Positions 1 through 11,592 of a stretch of DNA of 64,000 nucleotides are shown piece after piece. Positions within the stretch are counted from its first letter, which is position 1. Each line of letters opens with the position of its first letter. The translations under genes and the position numbers were made by a program. The DNA comes from Cylindrotheca closterium (taxonomy: Eukaryota; Bacillariophyta; Bacillariophyceae; Bacillariales; Bacillariaceae), in contig CAKOGP040000191.1 in assembly GCA_933822405.4 (NCBI GenBank), positions 1 through 64,000 on the forward strand, in the 5' to 3' direction. Below the pieces are notes generated by a model that was given only the letters and a program-made list of their open reading frames with translations, was not told the origin of the DNA and made no database searches.

Positions 1-79
1 AATGTCTTAAAACAAGTAATCTGTACGACCACTAAGATTTCGCAAGATTCCGTCTCCAAGATTCCCATTTTCCTGCAGC

Positions 80-412
80 TTACAACTTCGATTTGACTCG
101 TTTGACCACCGTTCCCGGCCGTTCCAGGGCCGATTCGTCGAGAAGTGCCTTGGCCGCGCGGGCCGCTTGCATATTCGGAGTGACTTCTCCCCTTGACATG
201 GATGCCGAAGAAACTCCAAAACAAGCATCAATCACATTGCCCTGCGTCAGCGCCATGAAAGAAAGTGCTGGGTCTGCATCGGCATCCTGGTTGCCTCCCA
301 ATAATGTAATGTAACCTTGTGCGACAGACTTTTCAATCTCCATCATGGATTCCGCATCGTATAGCTTGTCGAGAATATCTCTTTCCTGTAACAGCAGCTC
401 GTTGGAGGGCAT
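80..412 (-). CDS. small conserved-looking protein of unknown function
   Basis: A 110-residue complete reading frame starting at an ATG (412) and ending in stop at 80. I do not recognise the family. The N-terminal third is helical and charged, with leucine and glutamate spacing that could form a short coiled coil. The C-terminal half is alanine-rich and ends in a basic tail (VKRVKSKL). There is no signal peptide or membrane segment. It lies divergently from the Fea1-like gene starting at 878. It may be a soluble cytosolic or nuclear protein. It could also be one exon of a larger gene, but I see no compelling splice signal. It is kept because the frame has a sensible amino-acid composition and no better gene overlaps it. 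Confidence 0.45.
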   Translation of the reverse strand: MPSNELLLQERDILDKLYDAESMMEIEKSVAQGYITLLGGNQDADADPALSFMALTQGNVIDACFGVSSASMSRGEVTPNMQAARAAKALLDESALERPGTVVKRVKSKL

Positions 413-877
413 CTTGCAAGTGACTTCTGCTTGCTCTAGCGGTTAATGATAGGTGTGATGTGTGTGATGTGTGTGATGTTTACATCATTGATGCGACGTT
501 CTGATATTTTGTTCTCGAGGTTCAGAGTTCGGAGGCAGCGATGACAGTCAGTCACTTGTGATATCGATGCGACATTGACTCCCTCGGAAGCACAGATTGA
601 GACGTTTCACACGACCCATGCCGGCGTAACGGGTCAAAAATTACACAGAATCAAAAGTCTCTCTTGCGACATCAACCAAGAGACAGTCAACGGATAAAAG
701 CTTAGTCAAACAAACTCACCACTACTCAACTCTAGAACTTTCAGCCTCAGCAAAAAGCAAACACGGGACCTCCATCTAACTACGGGGAAAAAGAAAGTCT
801 GACAGGAAGACCGACAGCCAAAACAAAACAACACAACAAAGCACAACAACAATATATCACCAACACCAACCACCACA
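413..877. other. divergent intergenic region with short TGTGATG repeat
   Basis: No gene is supported here. A short tandem repeat of the TGTGATG type occupies about 451-479. The last 100 bases before the ATG at 878 are A/C-rich (CAACAA and CACCAA runs), which looks like an unstructured 5' leader for the downstream gene. No TATA box is convincing, and no CACGTG iron-type element was found. Confidence 0.5.
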
Positions 878-3198
878 ATGTTGAAATGGAGCCACACATT
901 AGTGTTATGCTTGAGCAGTCTCATCATAATCTCACACACCAACGCACAAGGGACTGATCTCGGTGGCGGCATTGTCACACGAACCAATGTCAAATACATG
1001 GCCGACTTGACTTTGGATGTAAAGGACATGACGCAGAGCTTTGGCAATTCCGATTTGGTCTTGGACATTTACGACAATGGACGGAATGCCCAACAACCGT
1101 CTGGTCTCAAATTCAAGCTAAAGGAATTGAGCGATTTGATGAGTAACAAGGGCATTACCGAAGCCACTCCCACCTATCTCTTTCAATTGTATGGATTGGC
1201 CGAAGAATCGACGGATCTCAACAAGGTTGCCCAACAGTTTAGCTATGCCAATAACAATGTCCGTGTCGCCATTACCGGTGGCAAGGATCATGCCCCACAA
1301 GCTACTCTAGTATTTACATTGTGGATGTATGCGGCGCACGTTCTCTACGAAGGCATTGAACAGTGCCAAAAAATGACGGAAGCGGACAATCCGGAATTGT
1401 TAAATCTCGGTGGTGGTGGGATAGACGAATTCATTGCCCTCTGGATTGGATCTGGCGAGACGCACGCGGGGACGGATGGATTTGGATTGTATGCCTTGAC
1501 GCAAAAGGCAGCCTCTCGCTTTGATGGTGGATACATTGGGGGCGAAGCCATTGCCAACAATGCCATTAAACTGTTATACCACGAAGGGTCTCAATATTTG
1601 AGTGTCAATGGAGCCTGTACCAAGGATGTCTCGGACACTCCCAAACTCTTGTATTCGGTCGCCAGTCGGATCATGTCCATTATGTACATTCCACTCATTC
1701 AAATGCTGATTGACTCGATTTTGTCGCAAGATGCCGAAATGACCGTCTTGTATGCCACGGCCATTATTCCACAAGCGACCCAATGTCGTGTCACTACCTA
1801 CAATCGCTTGCGAGAACATTTGCTCACGGGGATTCCACGATTTGACAAGACGGAAATCATTTTGAGAGATATTCAAGACATTTATGCTTGCTTTGGACTA
1901 ATGTGCGAGGATGTTGGGGCCTACATGAATATGCCAGAGGGTATCAATTTCCCATTTTGTACCATTGCCAAGTCGGATGCTACCATGGCGGGGTATCGAC
2001 CAACCTCTGATGTCTTGCCGGTAAGTCGAAATATGCATTGAAATAGAGTGTTTGCCATTGAAAAGTTATTGATGGACATTTCTCTCATTTTTCATTCATT
2101 CATTCATTCTTTCTTTGTTAGGTGGCACAAATTGATTTGGACATTGCTCAAATGAGAATCTTGACCAAGCTGGGCAATTTCAAGTATGCCAAATACTGGT
2201 TCAAGTATGGACGAAACTCGCCTGTTCAACGGGACAGTGACAATGACTTGCATTCGTTCTATTCCCTTTCCGACCTTTCGGTTGCCTCATCACGGAAGAA
2301 TGCAGAAGACATTTATCTGGATTTTGTGGCCTATTTCAATGATGTGAATTATGCACAAGGAATCATCATGGGTGCGTTGGAGGGAACGGGAAAGTGGGGA
2401 CTCAAGTCGATTGAACAACGATCTGCAGTGGCCACGGAATCGAGTGCCTTTTTGGTCGTATACCTTCATATGATTGCACAAATTAATGATGCAGTCAACC
2501 AATGCAAGAATGAGAAATCGGAGGGAGAGTATGACTTGACACATCCCTGGGACGAGGTTGCGGCTCTGGTCATTGGATCGCTCGAGGGAATCCAAGAAGG
2601 CGGGGCTACCGATGGTCGGGATGGCCAACTTATTTGGGGTCTCAACACGAGAAGAGGATTTCAATTCCAGACTCTAAATGATCAAGGATATTCCAAAACC
2701 AACTCGGATTTGATTGATGCCTTGTGGGCGGGACGAGGGGAAATTGATGCCTTGGACTGTGATCGACTCGAATCCACGGCGAACAATATCAAGAGATTGA
2801 CTTTGATTCCCTTGTTGCAAAGTGTGGTTCGATATGCCGTATTGAACGAGGGCCTGGAAGCCACTTCTACCAGGGAAGATTTGGCACTAGGAGAGACCTA
2901 TGCTCTTGCTGTATTGCCGATCATTGATGCAGTGGACGAAAATTCGGGGGAGGTCATTCGAGAAAACATGATTCACAATGACAACCTCAAGCCAGTCAGT
3001 GCGGGGGCACAGGCGGTGGCAGACGCAGTGGGTACTGCGGCAGAAGCACTGGGTATTAGGTGTAGTCACCTTGGTTCGACGTCACAGGCAGATCCCTGTC
3101 GGAATATCGTATCATCGTCCTCTGCCAGCAGTCAAATGTCATTACTATTCCCGTCGTCAATAGGACTAGTGGCCTCGATCTGGTACATGTTGCTATAA
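878..3198 (+). CDS. GPI-anchored secreted protein with two Fea1-like modules (putative iron-binding surface protein)
   Basis: Two exons, 878-2020 and 2122-3198, joined in phase 0 over a GTAAGT...TTAG intron, give 739 residues. A signal peptide (about residues 1-24, ending TNAQG) leads into two tandem modules of about 350 residues. Both contain a GRN turn, a Trp/Asp-Glu...GS motif (IDEFIALWIGSGE in the first, WDEVAALVIGSLEG in the second), a following TDG motif and a helical segment with an IPL(I/L)Q motif. Similar motifs define the three proteins at 50.6-62.4 kb. I assign them to the Fea1 family (low-iron-inducible periplasmic protein; relatives include diatom ISIP2A/phytotransferrin) from recalled motifs, not a search. 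The Ser-rich stretch followed by a hydrophobic C-terminus without a basic tail suggests GPI anchoring, unlike the transmembrane tails of its relatives. A surface iron-capture role is inferred. Confidence 0.6.
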
Positions 3199-3539
3199 GA
3201 ACACAAAGGGAGAATACATATATACACACATGCATGCACACAAAAGGCAGTTCCAGTTGTGTTCAACTTGTGTAGTTCACAATTGATTGATTGAGGCCGT
3301 CAGTCTTGCACTAGCAACAAAGTGGATCAGAAACTTTGGCTTTTTTAAATACATTAGAATAATTCATTTTTAACCATTTTACTTTTTGGGAACCACCAAA
3401 TGGGATTTCATCATGAAACTCAAGTCCGGAATCCGGGAAGCGAGGTCTCCAGCAGATCTGCTTTGTCAGAAGCAACGGGAAATATAAATGGTGAGAGGAT
3501 TCTTTGGCATCATATCTCATGGAACTATGGACAACAAAC

Positions 3540-6500
3540 TTACTTTGGTTCGGAAGCTTTTTCTTTTGGAGGGATTGCAACTCGAGTGGCCATGGGAGCT
3601 GCAGGAGTTTTACTTTGTCCTCCAGCAGCACTAGGGGACGTTTTGGAATTCGATGCTTGAGACGCGCTCTTGTTTGTGGTACTGGTTGAAGGTGCCCGAT
3701 TTGGCTCCGATTTGTAAACGATGGGAGCTGCTTTATTGTCACGCAAGACGACATCAATGTTTTTGGAATATTGAAGTATACCTCCAAGCGGAGCCATAAA
3801 GTTGTGGTAGGGTCCTCGTCCATCGTTTTTAATGACTAGTTTTGATACACTCGCCTCTGCTGCGTCTCCAAGGAAGTCCTTTGAAAGCACGAGTTTGGAA
3901 GAATCATTTTCCTTGCCGTTCATTTCAACTTGGACGGATTTCTTCGAACATTTGTTAGACAAATCAAAGTGCAATTGAATTGGTGCAGCCCGAAACTTAC
4001 CAAATATGATTCCAATGAGTTGGACACAAATAAAGAGCTGTCAATTTCTCCATCGGTAATCTGATCAAACGGATACTTGCTTTGGAGACTTGTGAAAACA
4101 GGTCTAACTCTATCCAAATCAAATACCCCATTCAGCATGGACGAGGTTGCTGGTGCAGGTTTTGTCCCATTATTGACTGCACTGCTTTTAGCGGAAGCAA
4201 CAGGTTGAGTTCCATTTGGATGCGCGGGAGCGTCATCAAAATCTCCGAAATCTCCAAACTCATCATCCACAGGGTCAGAACCCCCGTTCGTTCCATTGCT
4301 ACCATCAGCTGTCTTGGGTGGAAGTGTTGCTGCAGCTGGAGCAGAATCGAAATTTCCAAAGTCGTCGTCGTTTTGATCAATAAGCTCTTCTGCTACAGGT
4401 CCTGTACTCTCGAAACTCCCGAAGCCATCCGCATCTTCACCTGTAGCCTGTGCTGTTGCTGACTTAGTGTCCTCGAAGTCTCCAAATTCGTCCGCCTGTT
4501 GATCACTGGTTTCTCCTGCTTCAGCTGCTGGCGTCGTGTCCTCGAAACCTCCAAATTCGTCCACCTCTTGTTCACCGGTTTCACCTGCTCCAGCTGCTGT
4601 AGTGTCCTCAAAGTCTCCAAATTCGTCCGCCTGTTGATCACTGGTTTCTCGTGCTTCAACTGCTTGGGCAGTGTCCTCGAAGTCTCCAAATTCGTCCACA
4701 TCTTGTTCACCGGCTTCTCCTGCTCCAGCTGCTAGCATTGTGTCCTCGAAGTCTCCAAATTCGTCTTCCTCTTGTTCACCGGTTTCTCCTGCTTCTGCTC
4801 CAGAGCTCTCGAAATTGCCGAAATCATCATCATCCTGACTGGCAACTGGTTCTGGTGCTGGGCCAGTACTTTCGAAGCTTCCAAATCCATCCATTTCTCC
4901 TTCAGCCGTTTCTGTTCCTGGACCTGGACCTGTACTCTCGAAACTCCCGAAACCATCCGCATCTTGAGCGGTGCTTTCGAAACTTCCGAATTCGTCCATA
5001 TCCTGACTATTGTGTTCCGTTGCGGGACCAGTACTTTCGAGACTCCCGAAGCCACCGGCATCTTCGTCAGTTGATTCTCCCGCTTCTGCAGCAGCAGGAG
5101 AACTCTCGAAAGTACCGAAATCATCTTCTTGACTGGTAACTGCTTCTCTTGCTGGAACAGAACTATCGAAGGTTCCGGAGCCACCCGCAGCTTGGTCAGC
5201 TGATTCACCCGCCTCCGGTGTGGCTCTAGTACTCTCGAAATCGCCAAATTCATCAGTATCTTGGCTGCTCCTTGGTTCTGCGGTGGGACCACTAGGGCCA
5301 TCCGCATCATTGACAAAGTCATGTCCTGACGACGAGGCCGTGCTTTCAAATGTTCCGAACTCCATTGGCTCCACTGTATTGCTGACCCCGTCGACTGGAG
5401 AAGAACTTTGCCCATTATCTCCAGCCTGAGAATCTACACGTTGCGACGAACCACCAGAATCATCTTCCGTGCTTTCTTCACTTTTAGCCGGCGTCGATAA
5501 GTCTCTAAATTTGTCTAATTCTCCACTCGCCATGGTCTCATTCGTAGCAGCTGGAGCTTCTTCAAAGGCATTGAAGTCACTGTTTTGCTCTCCATCGTGT
5601 TGTTGGGCATCTTGCGTTGGTTCGGGTCGGGCTGCAGAGCCGGAGCCCTGGGAATTATCGTCAACTTCATGCGTGCCATCTTTCACGCCATCTTTCACCA
5701 CTCCTTCGGTCATTTCAGTTGTGGCTTCTTTAAACATTGAGAATTCGTCATCTACTTTTGCTTCCTTCTCTTGTGGATCCGAGGTGCTATCGGGTGAATC
5801 AAAGGATGTATCAGGAATAATTGGATTAGTCGCAACCATGGCAGTCTTGAAACTCTTAAGGTTCTGTACAGCTTCCTCTTTCTTTTGCATGTCTATTTTC
5901 TTTTGGGCAGTTTGCTTTTGCTTGAAAGCCAAGTCTTGGTCCATAGCCGTGGTGCCGACCTTCAAACTTTCCGTCGCTTCCTTCTTGTAAACTGGCGCCC
6001 GATTTGTATGGCTGGTCTTTTGAAGGCTGGCTTCCTCTTGCTCTGGGGTAGAGAGACCACCTGCATCCCTGAGTTTCTCGGTAAAGTTCTTTGTCAAGCT
6101 ACGATTTTTCAATGCCGCCAGCTCATCCGCTACACTGAGTTTCTTCGTATCATCTTTGTCAGCGTCAACTGGTGCCTGGTCAAACGTGCCACACTCAGTT
6201 TCTTCAGGAATCGATGAATCTTCAGCAGCACCGGTGCTAGAAAGCGGTTCAGACGACTTTTCAAAGTGGGGGTTGATAAGATCCTGTGATGAATCTTCTA
6301 TTTTCTCCATTTCTTGTTCTGCCTCTTCTTGATCTTCTGCTTCGACAATGGCAGCGGCAATTGGTTCTCCACTTTCGTCATCTTTCCTTTCCTGGTCGCC
6401 ATCAACATCCACATTCGAGACAGGGTCGGAGGTTTCGATGACACCAAAGTCTGCACCATTGCTACCATTCTGATGATCGCCTGCTGACAGTGTCGCAGAG

Positions 6501-7810
6501 GTTTCGATGTCACCAAAATCTGCAGCGGTATTGTTGTTCTGAGCTTCGTTTTCATCCTTAAGGGAAAGTGTGGTTTCAAATTTGCCAAAATCTGAGCTGT
6601 CTTTTACATCCTCATCTGCATTCGATATGGCTGAAGCTGCTGCTCCAAAACAACCAAAATCTGAAACGGGAACAGATGTTTCATTGTTGCTCTCATTTGG
6701 AATATCATCTGTAGTTGCAGATGCAGAAGTTTCGAAATCACCAAAGTCGGCATCATCGCTATCATTTGTATCTGTAACCGCAGCGGCAGACTTTTCGAAA
6801 TCACCAAAGTCAGCATGATCAGTGCTGTCATTTGGAACATCATTTGAAGGTGTGGGGGCAGATGCTTCAAAATCACCAAAATCAGCATCCTTGCTTTCAT
6901 TTGGAACACTATCTACAGGCGTAGTAGCAGGCGTTTCGAAATCACCAAAGTCGCCATCCTCGCAGTCATTTGAGGCATCATGTGAAGGTGCAGGAGCAGA
7001 TGTCTCAAATTCACCAAAGTCTGCACCATTGTTCTTATTTGGATCATCGTCTGCTGGCAACGGATCAGACATTTCGAAAGCACCGAAGTCAGCATCATTG
7101 CTGTTATTTGGAATATCCTCTGTTGCCGCGGGGGCAGATGTTTCAACATCACTAAAATCGGCATCGTTGCTGTCATTTGTAGCATCGTTTGTACCTGTAG
7201 GCGCCGGGGCAGACTTTTCGAAATCACCAAAGTCAGCATCAATGCTCTCATTTGGAACATCATCTGTAGGCTGCTCCGGTTCTTCGAAATCGCCAAAGTC
7301 AGCATCATCGCTCTCATTTGGAACATCATCTGTAGGTGCAAGGGCAGATGTTTCAAAATCACCAAAATCTTCATCAGTCGGCCCTCCTACATCAGATTCT
7401 GGAGCATCACCTGCCTGTGATACTGTTGCTGATGCATCAGAAAATCCACTAAAGTCACCAAACATATCCCCTTGTGACTCAAATGTTTCATTTATCCCTC
7501 CACTTTGAACCTCCTCTGGCACTGCTGATTCTGATTCTTCATCCCCCCATTCACTTTTTAGCTCCTTTCTATGGGTTTGAAGCATCGCCGAGAAGTCTTG
7601 CTTTTCCTTCTTTGCATTTGGATCCAACACTTGTCGTCTTTGCCGCTTCAGTTGTTTGGCAAAATCTGTTTCATGTTCCGAAATATCGGTTGTACTTTCG
7701 GAGCCGTCACTCATGAATGACTCGCTTCGTTGATGACGGCCCATCGTGGGAACTCCACCTTCTTCTCTCATTTCTCCAAGAACATCCTCACCACTATTTT
7801 CCCCGCTCAT
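3540..7810 (-). CDS. giant acidic protein with about thirty FGDF-type repeats; possible clathrin/AP-1 adaptor accessory protein
   Basis: Two exons, 7810-4001 and 3941-3540. The donor GTAAGT follows the codons for ESYL and the acceptor lies before KSVQVEM; the intron is 59 nt in phase 0, giving 1,403 residues. Two repeat blocks make up most of the chain. The N-terminal block (about residues 120-450) has roughly 15 units like DADFGDFE separated by Pro/Ala/Thr-Asp spacers. The C-terminal block (about 820-1200) has roughly 18 units like DEFGDFEDT or DGFGSFEST. Between them lies a Lys/Glu-rich, coiled-coil-like region (about 580-680). Acidic DFG-x-F motifs are known in gamma-synergin and aftiphilin, where they bind the gamma-adaptin ear of AP-1. 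A trafficking adaptor role is therefore inferred, not shown. The last 150 residues are non-repetitive, then Ser/Ala/Lys-rich. No membrane segment is visible. Confidence 0.7.
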
Positions 7811-8373
7811 GATTTCAGTGATTCTAGTGCGTAATTAGCCTGAAAATCCACTGCAGTTGTGATGTTATTGACATCAATGTTGTGATATAATGTTTGAGAG
7901 TTTCAGCTTGTGCAATGCCAATTGATTTGGTTTGTACGGTGCCCGCTTGCCCGTGACTCGCTCGTGACTGACGATTTTGATGAAAACTGATCTCAATCGC
8001 TTCTGTAAGTCGAAGTCCTAATACCGTACAGGAAATGATTTAGCTATTACGAGTAGCAGCTAAGCTGGGGGCATCCATCAAACCATCAAAGATATATTCC
8101 GTACTGCCAGCAATCTGATCTACTCGTTGACGAATAGCCACGGGGATCATCAACAATTCAGTGCTTTACACCCCACATTCATGCTGTGATGTTCTGAAGA
8201 ATTCTTTCACAAACAAACCATAACGAAAGTAGTTAAGATAGGAATACCGAATGCTATTCTCGAGATATAATTATTGATTACATGTTTCATTTTCAATAGC
8301 AACCGTGTGACTGTTCAATGATCCAGCTATTGACTACCGTCATCGCCATGTACCCGCCGCAGTTTTCGTTGGT
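7811..8373. other. intergenic region, no gene seen
   Basis: 563 bases between the start of the FGDF-repeat gene (reading left) and the stop of the IF-1 gene. It is AT-rich, with no open frame of good composition and no RNA gene recognised. It should hold the promoter of the repeat gene on its left side and the 3' UTR of the IF-1 gene on its right. Confidence 0.5.
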
Positions 8374-8808
8374 CTAACCACGGTATCGGAAGGTGATTCT
8401 TCCCTTAGTCAAGTCATATGGACTCAGTTCAACCAAAACCTTATCTCCCACCAAAATTTTCACAAAGTTCTTGCGGATCTTTCCACTGATGGTTGCCAAA
8501 ACTGGCGGTTGTGTCTCTGGGGCATCTATAATAGCGCAACGGAACATGGCATTTGGAAGGGAATCCACCACAGTGGCTTCAATTTCTATTACATCATCTT
8601 TTGTCTTTCTGACGCGTTCAGTCTTGTTCTTTCTGTCGTTTCCCTTGGCTCTTGCTTCCTTCTTTCCAAACAGGACAGTTGGCGATGTCTGTGATGATGT
8701 CACAGTGTTCAAAACTCGGGTATTCAAAGGGCTGGATGCAGGTGCAAAGGCGTTTGTTTGGGTGGCACAGAACAAGGCCAAAAGGATCATAAACAAGGAC
8801 TTCATCAT
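8374..8808 (-). CDS. infA: plastid-targeted translation initiation factor IF-1
   Basis: IF-1 occupies the ribosomal A site during initiation. The frame is open upstream to 9036, but I chose the ATG at 8808 because it gives a hydrophobic signal peptide ([14 protein letters not shown]) cleaved at TNA-FAP, the ASAFAP-type motif of diatom plastid preproteins, followed by a Ser/Thr-rich transit region. The result is 144 residues. The last 75 form the S1/OB fold of IF-1: [16 protein letters not shown], then [16 protein letters not shown], then the ending [16 protein letters not shown], all highly typical. The basic linker ([14 protein letters not shown]) precedes the core. It is intronless. It is divergent from the SGNH-like gene, with 307 bases between the starts. 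Confidence 0.9.
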   Translation of the reverse strand: MMKSLFMILLALFCATQTNAFAPASSPLNTRVLNTVTSSQTSPTVLFGKKEARAKGNDRKNKTERVRKTKDDVIEIEATVVDSLPNAMFRCAIIDAPETQPPVLATISGKIRKNFVKILVGDKVLVELSPYDLTKGRITFRYRG

Positions 8809-9115
8809 GGTTGTTGTATAGGATATGCTATGTTGCTTCTTTGGATTCTCCCTAACGGTACAGTATTGATTGAATATGTTCGGTGGTGATGGGACGAACG
8901 TATGTCGTACAAACTGACTCAAGTTCCAGGTTGCACAAGGATCGCGCGAGTCGACTAGTGCGAATAAAGCTGAGTAACCCAAATATTCACCAATTGTGAC
9001 TTCGCGTTTACATTCATCATTCAACAATAATAACAAAGTCTGAAAAAGAAATCATATCATCACTTCAAGTATCGAATCAATTGATGATTAGACCAAATAG
9101 AATTAGCAGCGAATC

Positions 9116-11436
9116 ATGTCCGTGAGCGAGAATGCCGACTCCCAAGAAGAAGACGAAAGCAGGTCATTCAACAAGAAAGACTTCAAACTTCTGTTGACGA
9201 TGCTATTGTTTTTCCTTGTATCGTCATGCTTGTACCTGTTGGATGCAGAAGAAGCTGAAACCGAAAGAGTAGAACTTGTGGTACAGAAGCCAGAAAATAT
9301 GACTGAATCTTCGACGGTACAAGCTCTCGCTCCAGCTGAGACTCCCACATCCGAACAGAGCACGGCATCCAAATACGGCACAGTGTCATCGCATGGAGGT
9401 GGGGGTTTTGACAAGGGCTGCAGTGATATTTGCACCAAAAGGGAAGCTAGCCGAAAGGAAAAGTTTGGTGGAGACTTGCTGGACTTTCGAGATATTGTAA
9501 AATTGGCGGAAGCAGGCCATGAAAAGGTGATATCCACCCTACGACACGATTATGGGGAATATTTCGATCGCATGTTTATAAACAAAGGTAACGGAACGCA
9601 CTATTTTGGAATGAGACCAGCTGATCTACAGGGTCCTTCAAAAGAGCGAATGAAGCGAAAAATGAAGATTAAGGTACTGAAGATGATGGCGTCGGTCCGA
9701 ACATCGGAGAGCAACTTGCATGGTTGCGATTGCGTCGAAAAGGCGGGCTCGGTCAATTCGCGAGTCGATGAAGGTATCTCGACCGACATTCCAGATTTCT
9801 ACGAGAAATATGTATTCGCCAATGGAGGGCATTCGAACGCTGCGGGGCACGGTAATAAGTATAGCGAGTCATATACTGCTGTGTTTGGCAGAGATGTCCG
9901 CCCAGTCTGGGAAGCAATAGGAATCGAAATGATCGATCGGAACCATGCCATGGGGGGACTAGCGTAAGCTCGAGAGAGGCTGTTGAAACTGTGAGCTGTT
10001 CAATTTATTCCGAAACTAATAAGTCTCATGATTCCTTCACCAGTTCAAATCCATACCATAGCACTTGCGTCAAGGAAGTATTCGGGACGGATGTAGATTT
10101 TCTCGCTTGGAATTATGGCATGACGGATTCGAAACCGTATTCTGCTGCTCACTTTATTTACCGTGGAGCCTTGATTCCAAGCCGTCCTGCGTTTGTTTTT
10201 GTGGACTGGGTAAAAGGAGCCAATCTGGGAAGATCATTTGTTGAATTTGGTTTGGCCATGTTTCGTTCGAGGCTGGATGGGAACCCAGTCTCGCAGTTGC
10301 CCGATATGACACCGGACGAGATACCTATATCGAATGAGCAAGCTCAGAAAATACCAGACATGGCTCGGAATCTAAAGTGCAACAAAAGGTTGGAAGGGAA
10401 GGACTTGTGTTTTGGAAGCAAATGGAGTTGTACAGAGAAGATGCAAGCAGCTGGTATTGATTGCATTTGCCCTCACATTGGGAAACGAAATAGCTGGCAC
10501 ATGGGATATAGAGCGCATGCATTACAGGGCCACCTATTAGCTCTTCCCTTCATAGAGATGTTATTGGAGGCACTGAGAGAACTAGCTGCTACCCCGACTA
10601 CTGATTCAGAAGCTTTACTGGCTGATTTGCAAAAGGAAGAAGATGCTGACTTCAGACTGTTCATGGAAAGTCCGCTTCTTGATCTGCTTTCAACTGCGTA
10701 TGAAACACTGGGAGAAAAGACTGATCCACTGTATGAGACATGGTTTCGGGGCCACAGTATATGCCGCACTTCCTACCTGCCGTGCCAATCTCGCTTTCTT
10801 GGTATTATGACCGAAAGTGGGAAGACTGGTGACATTGCAATGTATACCCACGAGACCTATGACACTGGAGACGTTCATGCAAAAGGCATTGCACGTGATG
10901 TAAACGGATTCTTCCCTCTAGTAGACGACACCGAACCACCTGCTGGCAAGTTCTTACTCCTTGCAAACGATGCTGAACGTTCTGGCTTTGGGGATGTCAA
11001 GAAACATGAAGCAGAGTGTCCAGCGATTGTCATGCCAGACTACATCGACAAATTCTGGGCGCCCCTTTTGGATGGGAAAGCCTCCATCACGGTTCCAAAC
11101 AAAAAGGAGAAGGAGCATTATGGATACGATCCAAAACTATTCAAGGGTGTCATTGCATTTATCTTGCCTCTCTGGTCATTTAAATGCAAGGGGTGCCAGC
11201 ACTCATATGACTTGAATACTGATGACTTCTTGGAACGAAATGTTACCATGGTCGTGAACTCCAAACCTGTCAAAAGTGTTCGAGTAGTGAGCGGAAAGGT
11301 CGTCATCTTGCAAGGGGACAACGACAACCCGTTTTGGGAACCTGATCTTGAAACAGAGGACTATACGATTGAATTCCAGGTGGCTCCAGGTGCAACCCAA
11401 TATAATTTGCTCCTGACTCATTTCATTTTGATGTAA
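9116..11436 (+). CDS. type II membrane protein with SGNH-hydrolase-like luminal domain
   Basis: Exons 9116-9963 and 10044-11436 join in phase 2 across a GTAAGC...CCAG intron, giving 746 residues. A short cytosolic N-terminus rich in Glu is followed by one membrane span (about residues 27-42, LLLTMLLFFLVSSCLYLL), so the rest is probably in the Golgi or outside. Across the splice junction the protein reads DRNHAMGGLASNPYHSTC and then GTDVDFLAWNYGMTD. This pattern resembles blocks II and III of SGNH/GDSL-type esterases and acyltransferases (Gly/Asn oxyanion loop, then a conserved acidic WNYG strand). Several cysteines in the middle (CNKRLEGKDLCFG, CICPHIGKRNSWH) suggest disulfides. The substrate is unknown; polysaccharide O-acyl modification is one possibility. 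The catalytic Ser of block I would lie near the TAVFGRDVRPVWE segment but I cannot identify it securely. Confidence 0.6.
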
Positions 11437-11592
11437 GAATGACCATTATAAGAGATAATAGAATGTAAATAAGAATAGACTGTATTTCTTGCATGGAAAG
11501 TGCCAATCCTGGTCAACTTTATGGTACGAAATCCCGATCTGATGTTGTGTTTAGACTAGGAATAGTATAATAGTAGCTAGTTACCATCACAT

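Noticed and set aside
4499..5139. Cys/Phe- and Leu/Arg-rich plus-strand frames
   Set aside because: Shadows of the C-terminal repeat block on the minus strand.
6822..7508. 228-codon plus-strand frame with Ser/Pro/Lys repeats
   Set aside because: It is antisense to the FGDF-repeat gene; its repeats mirror the coding repeats of the other strand.
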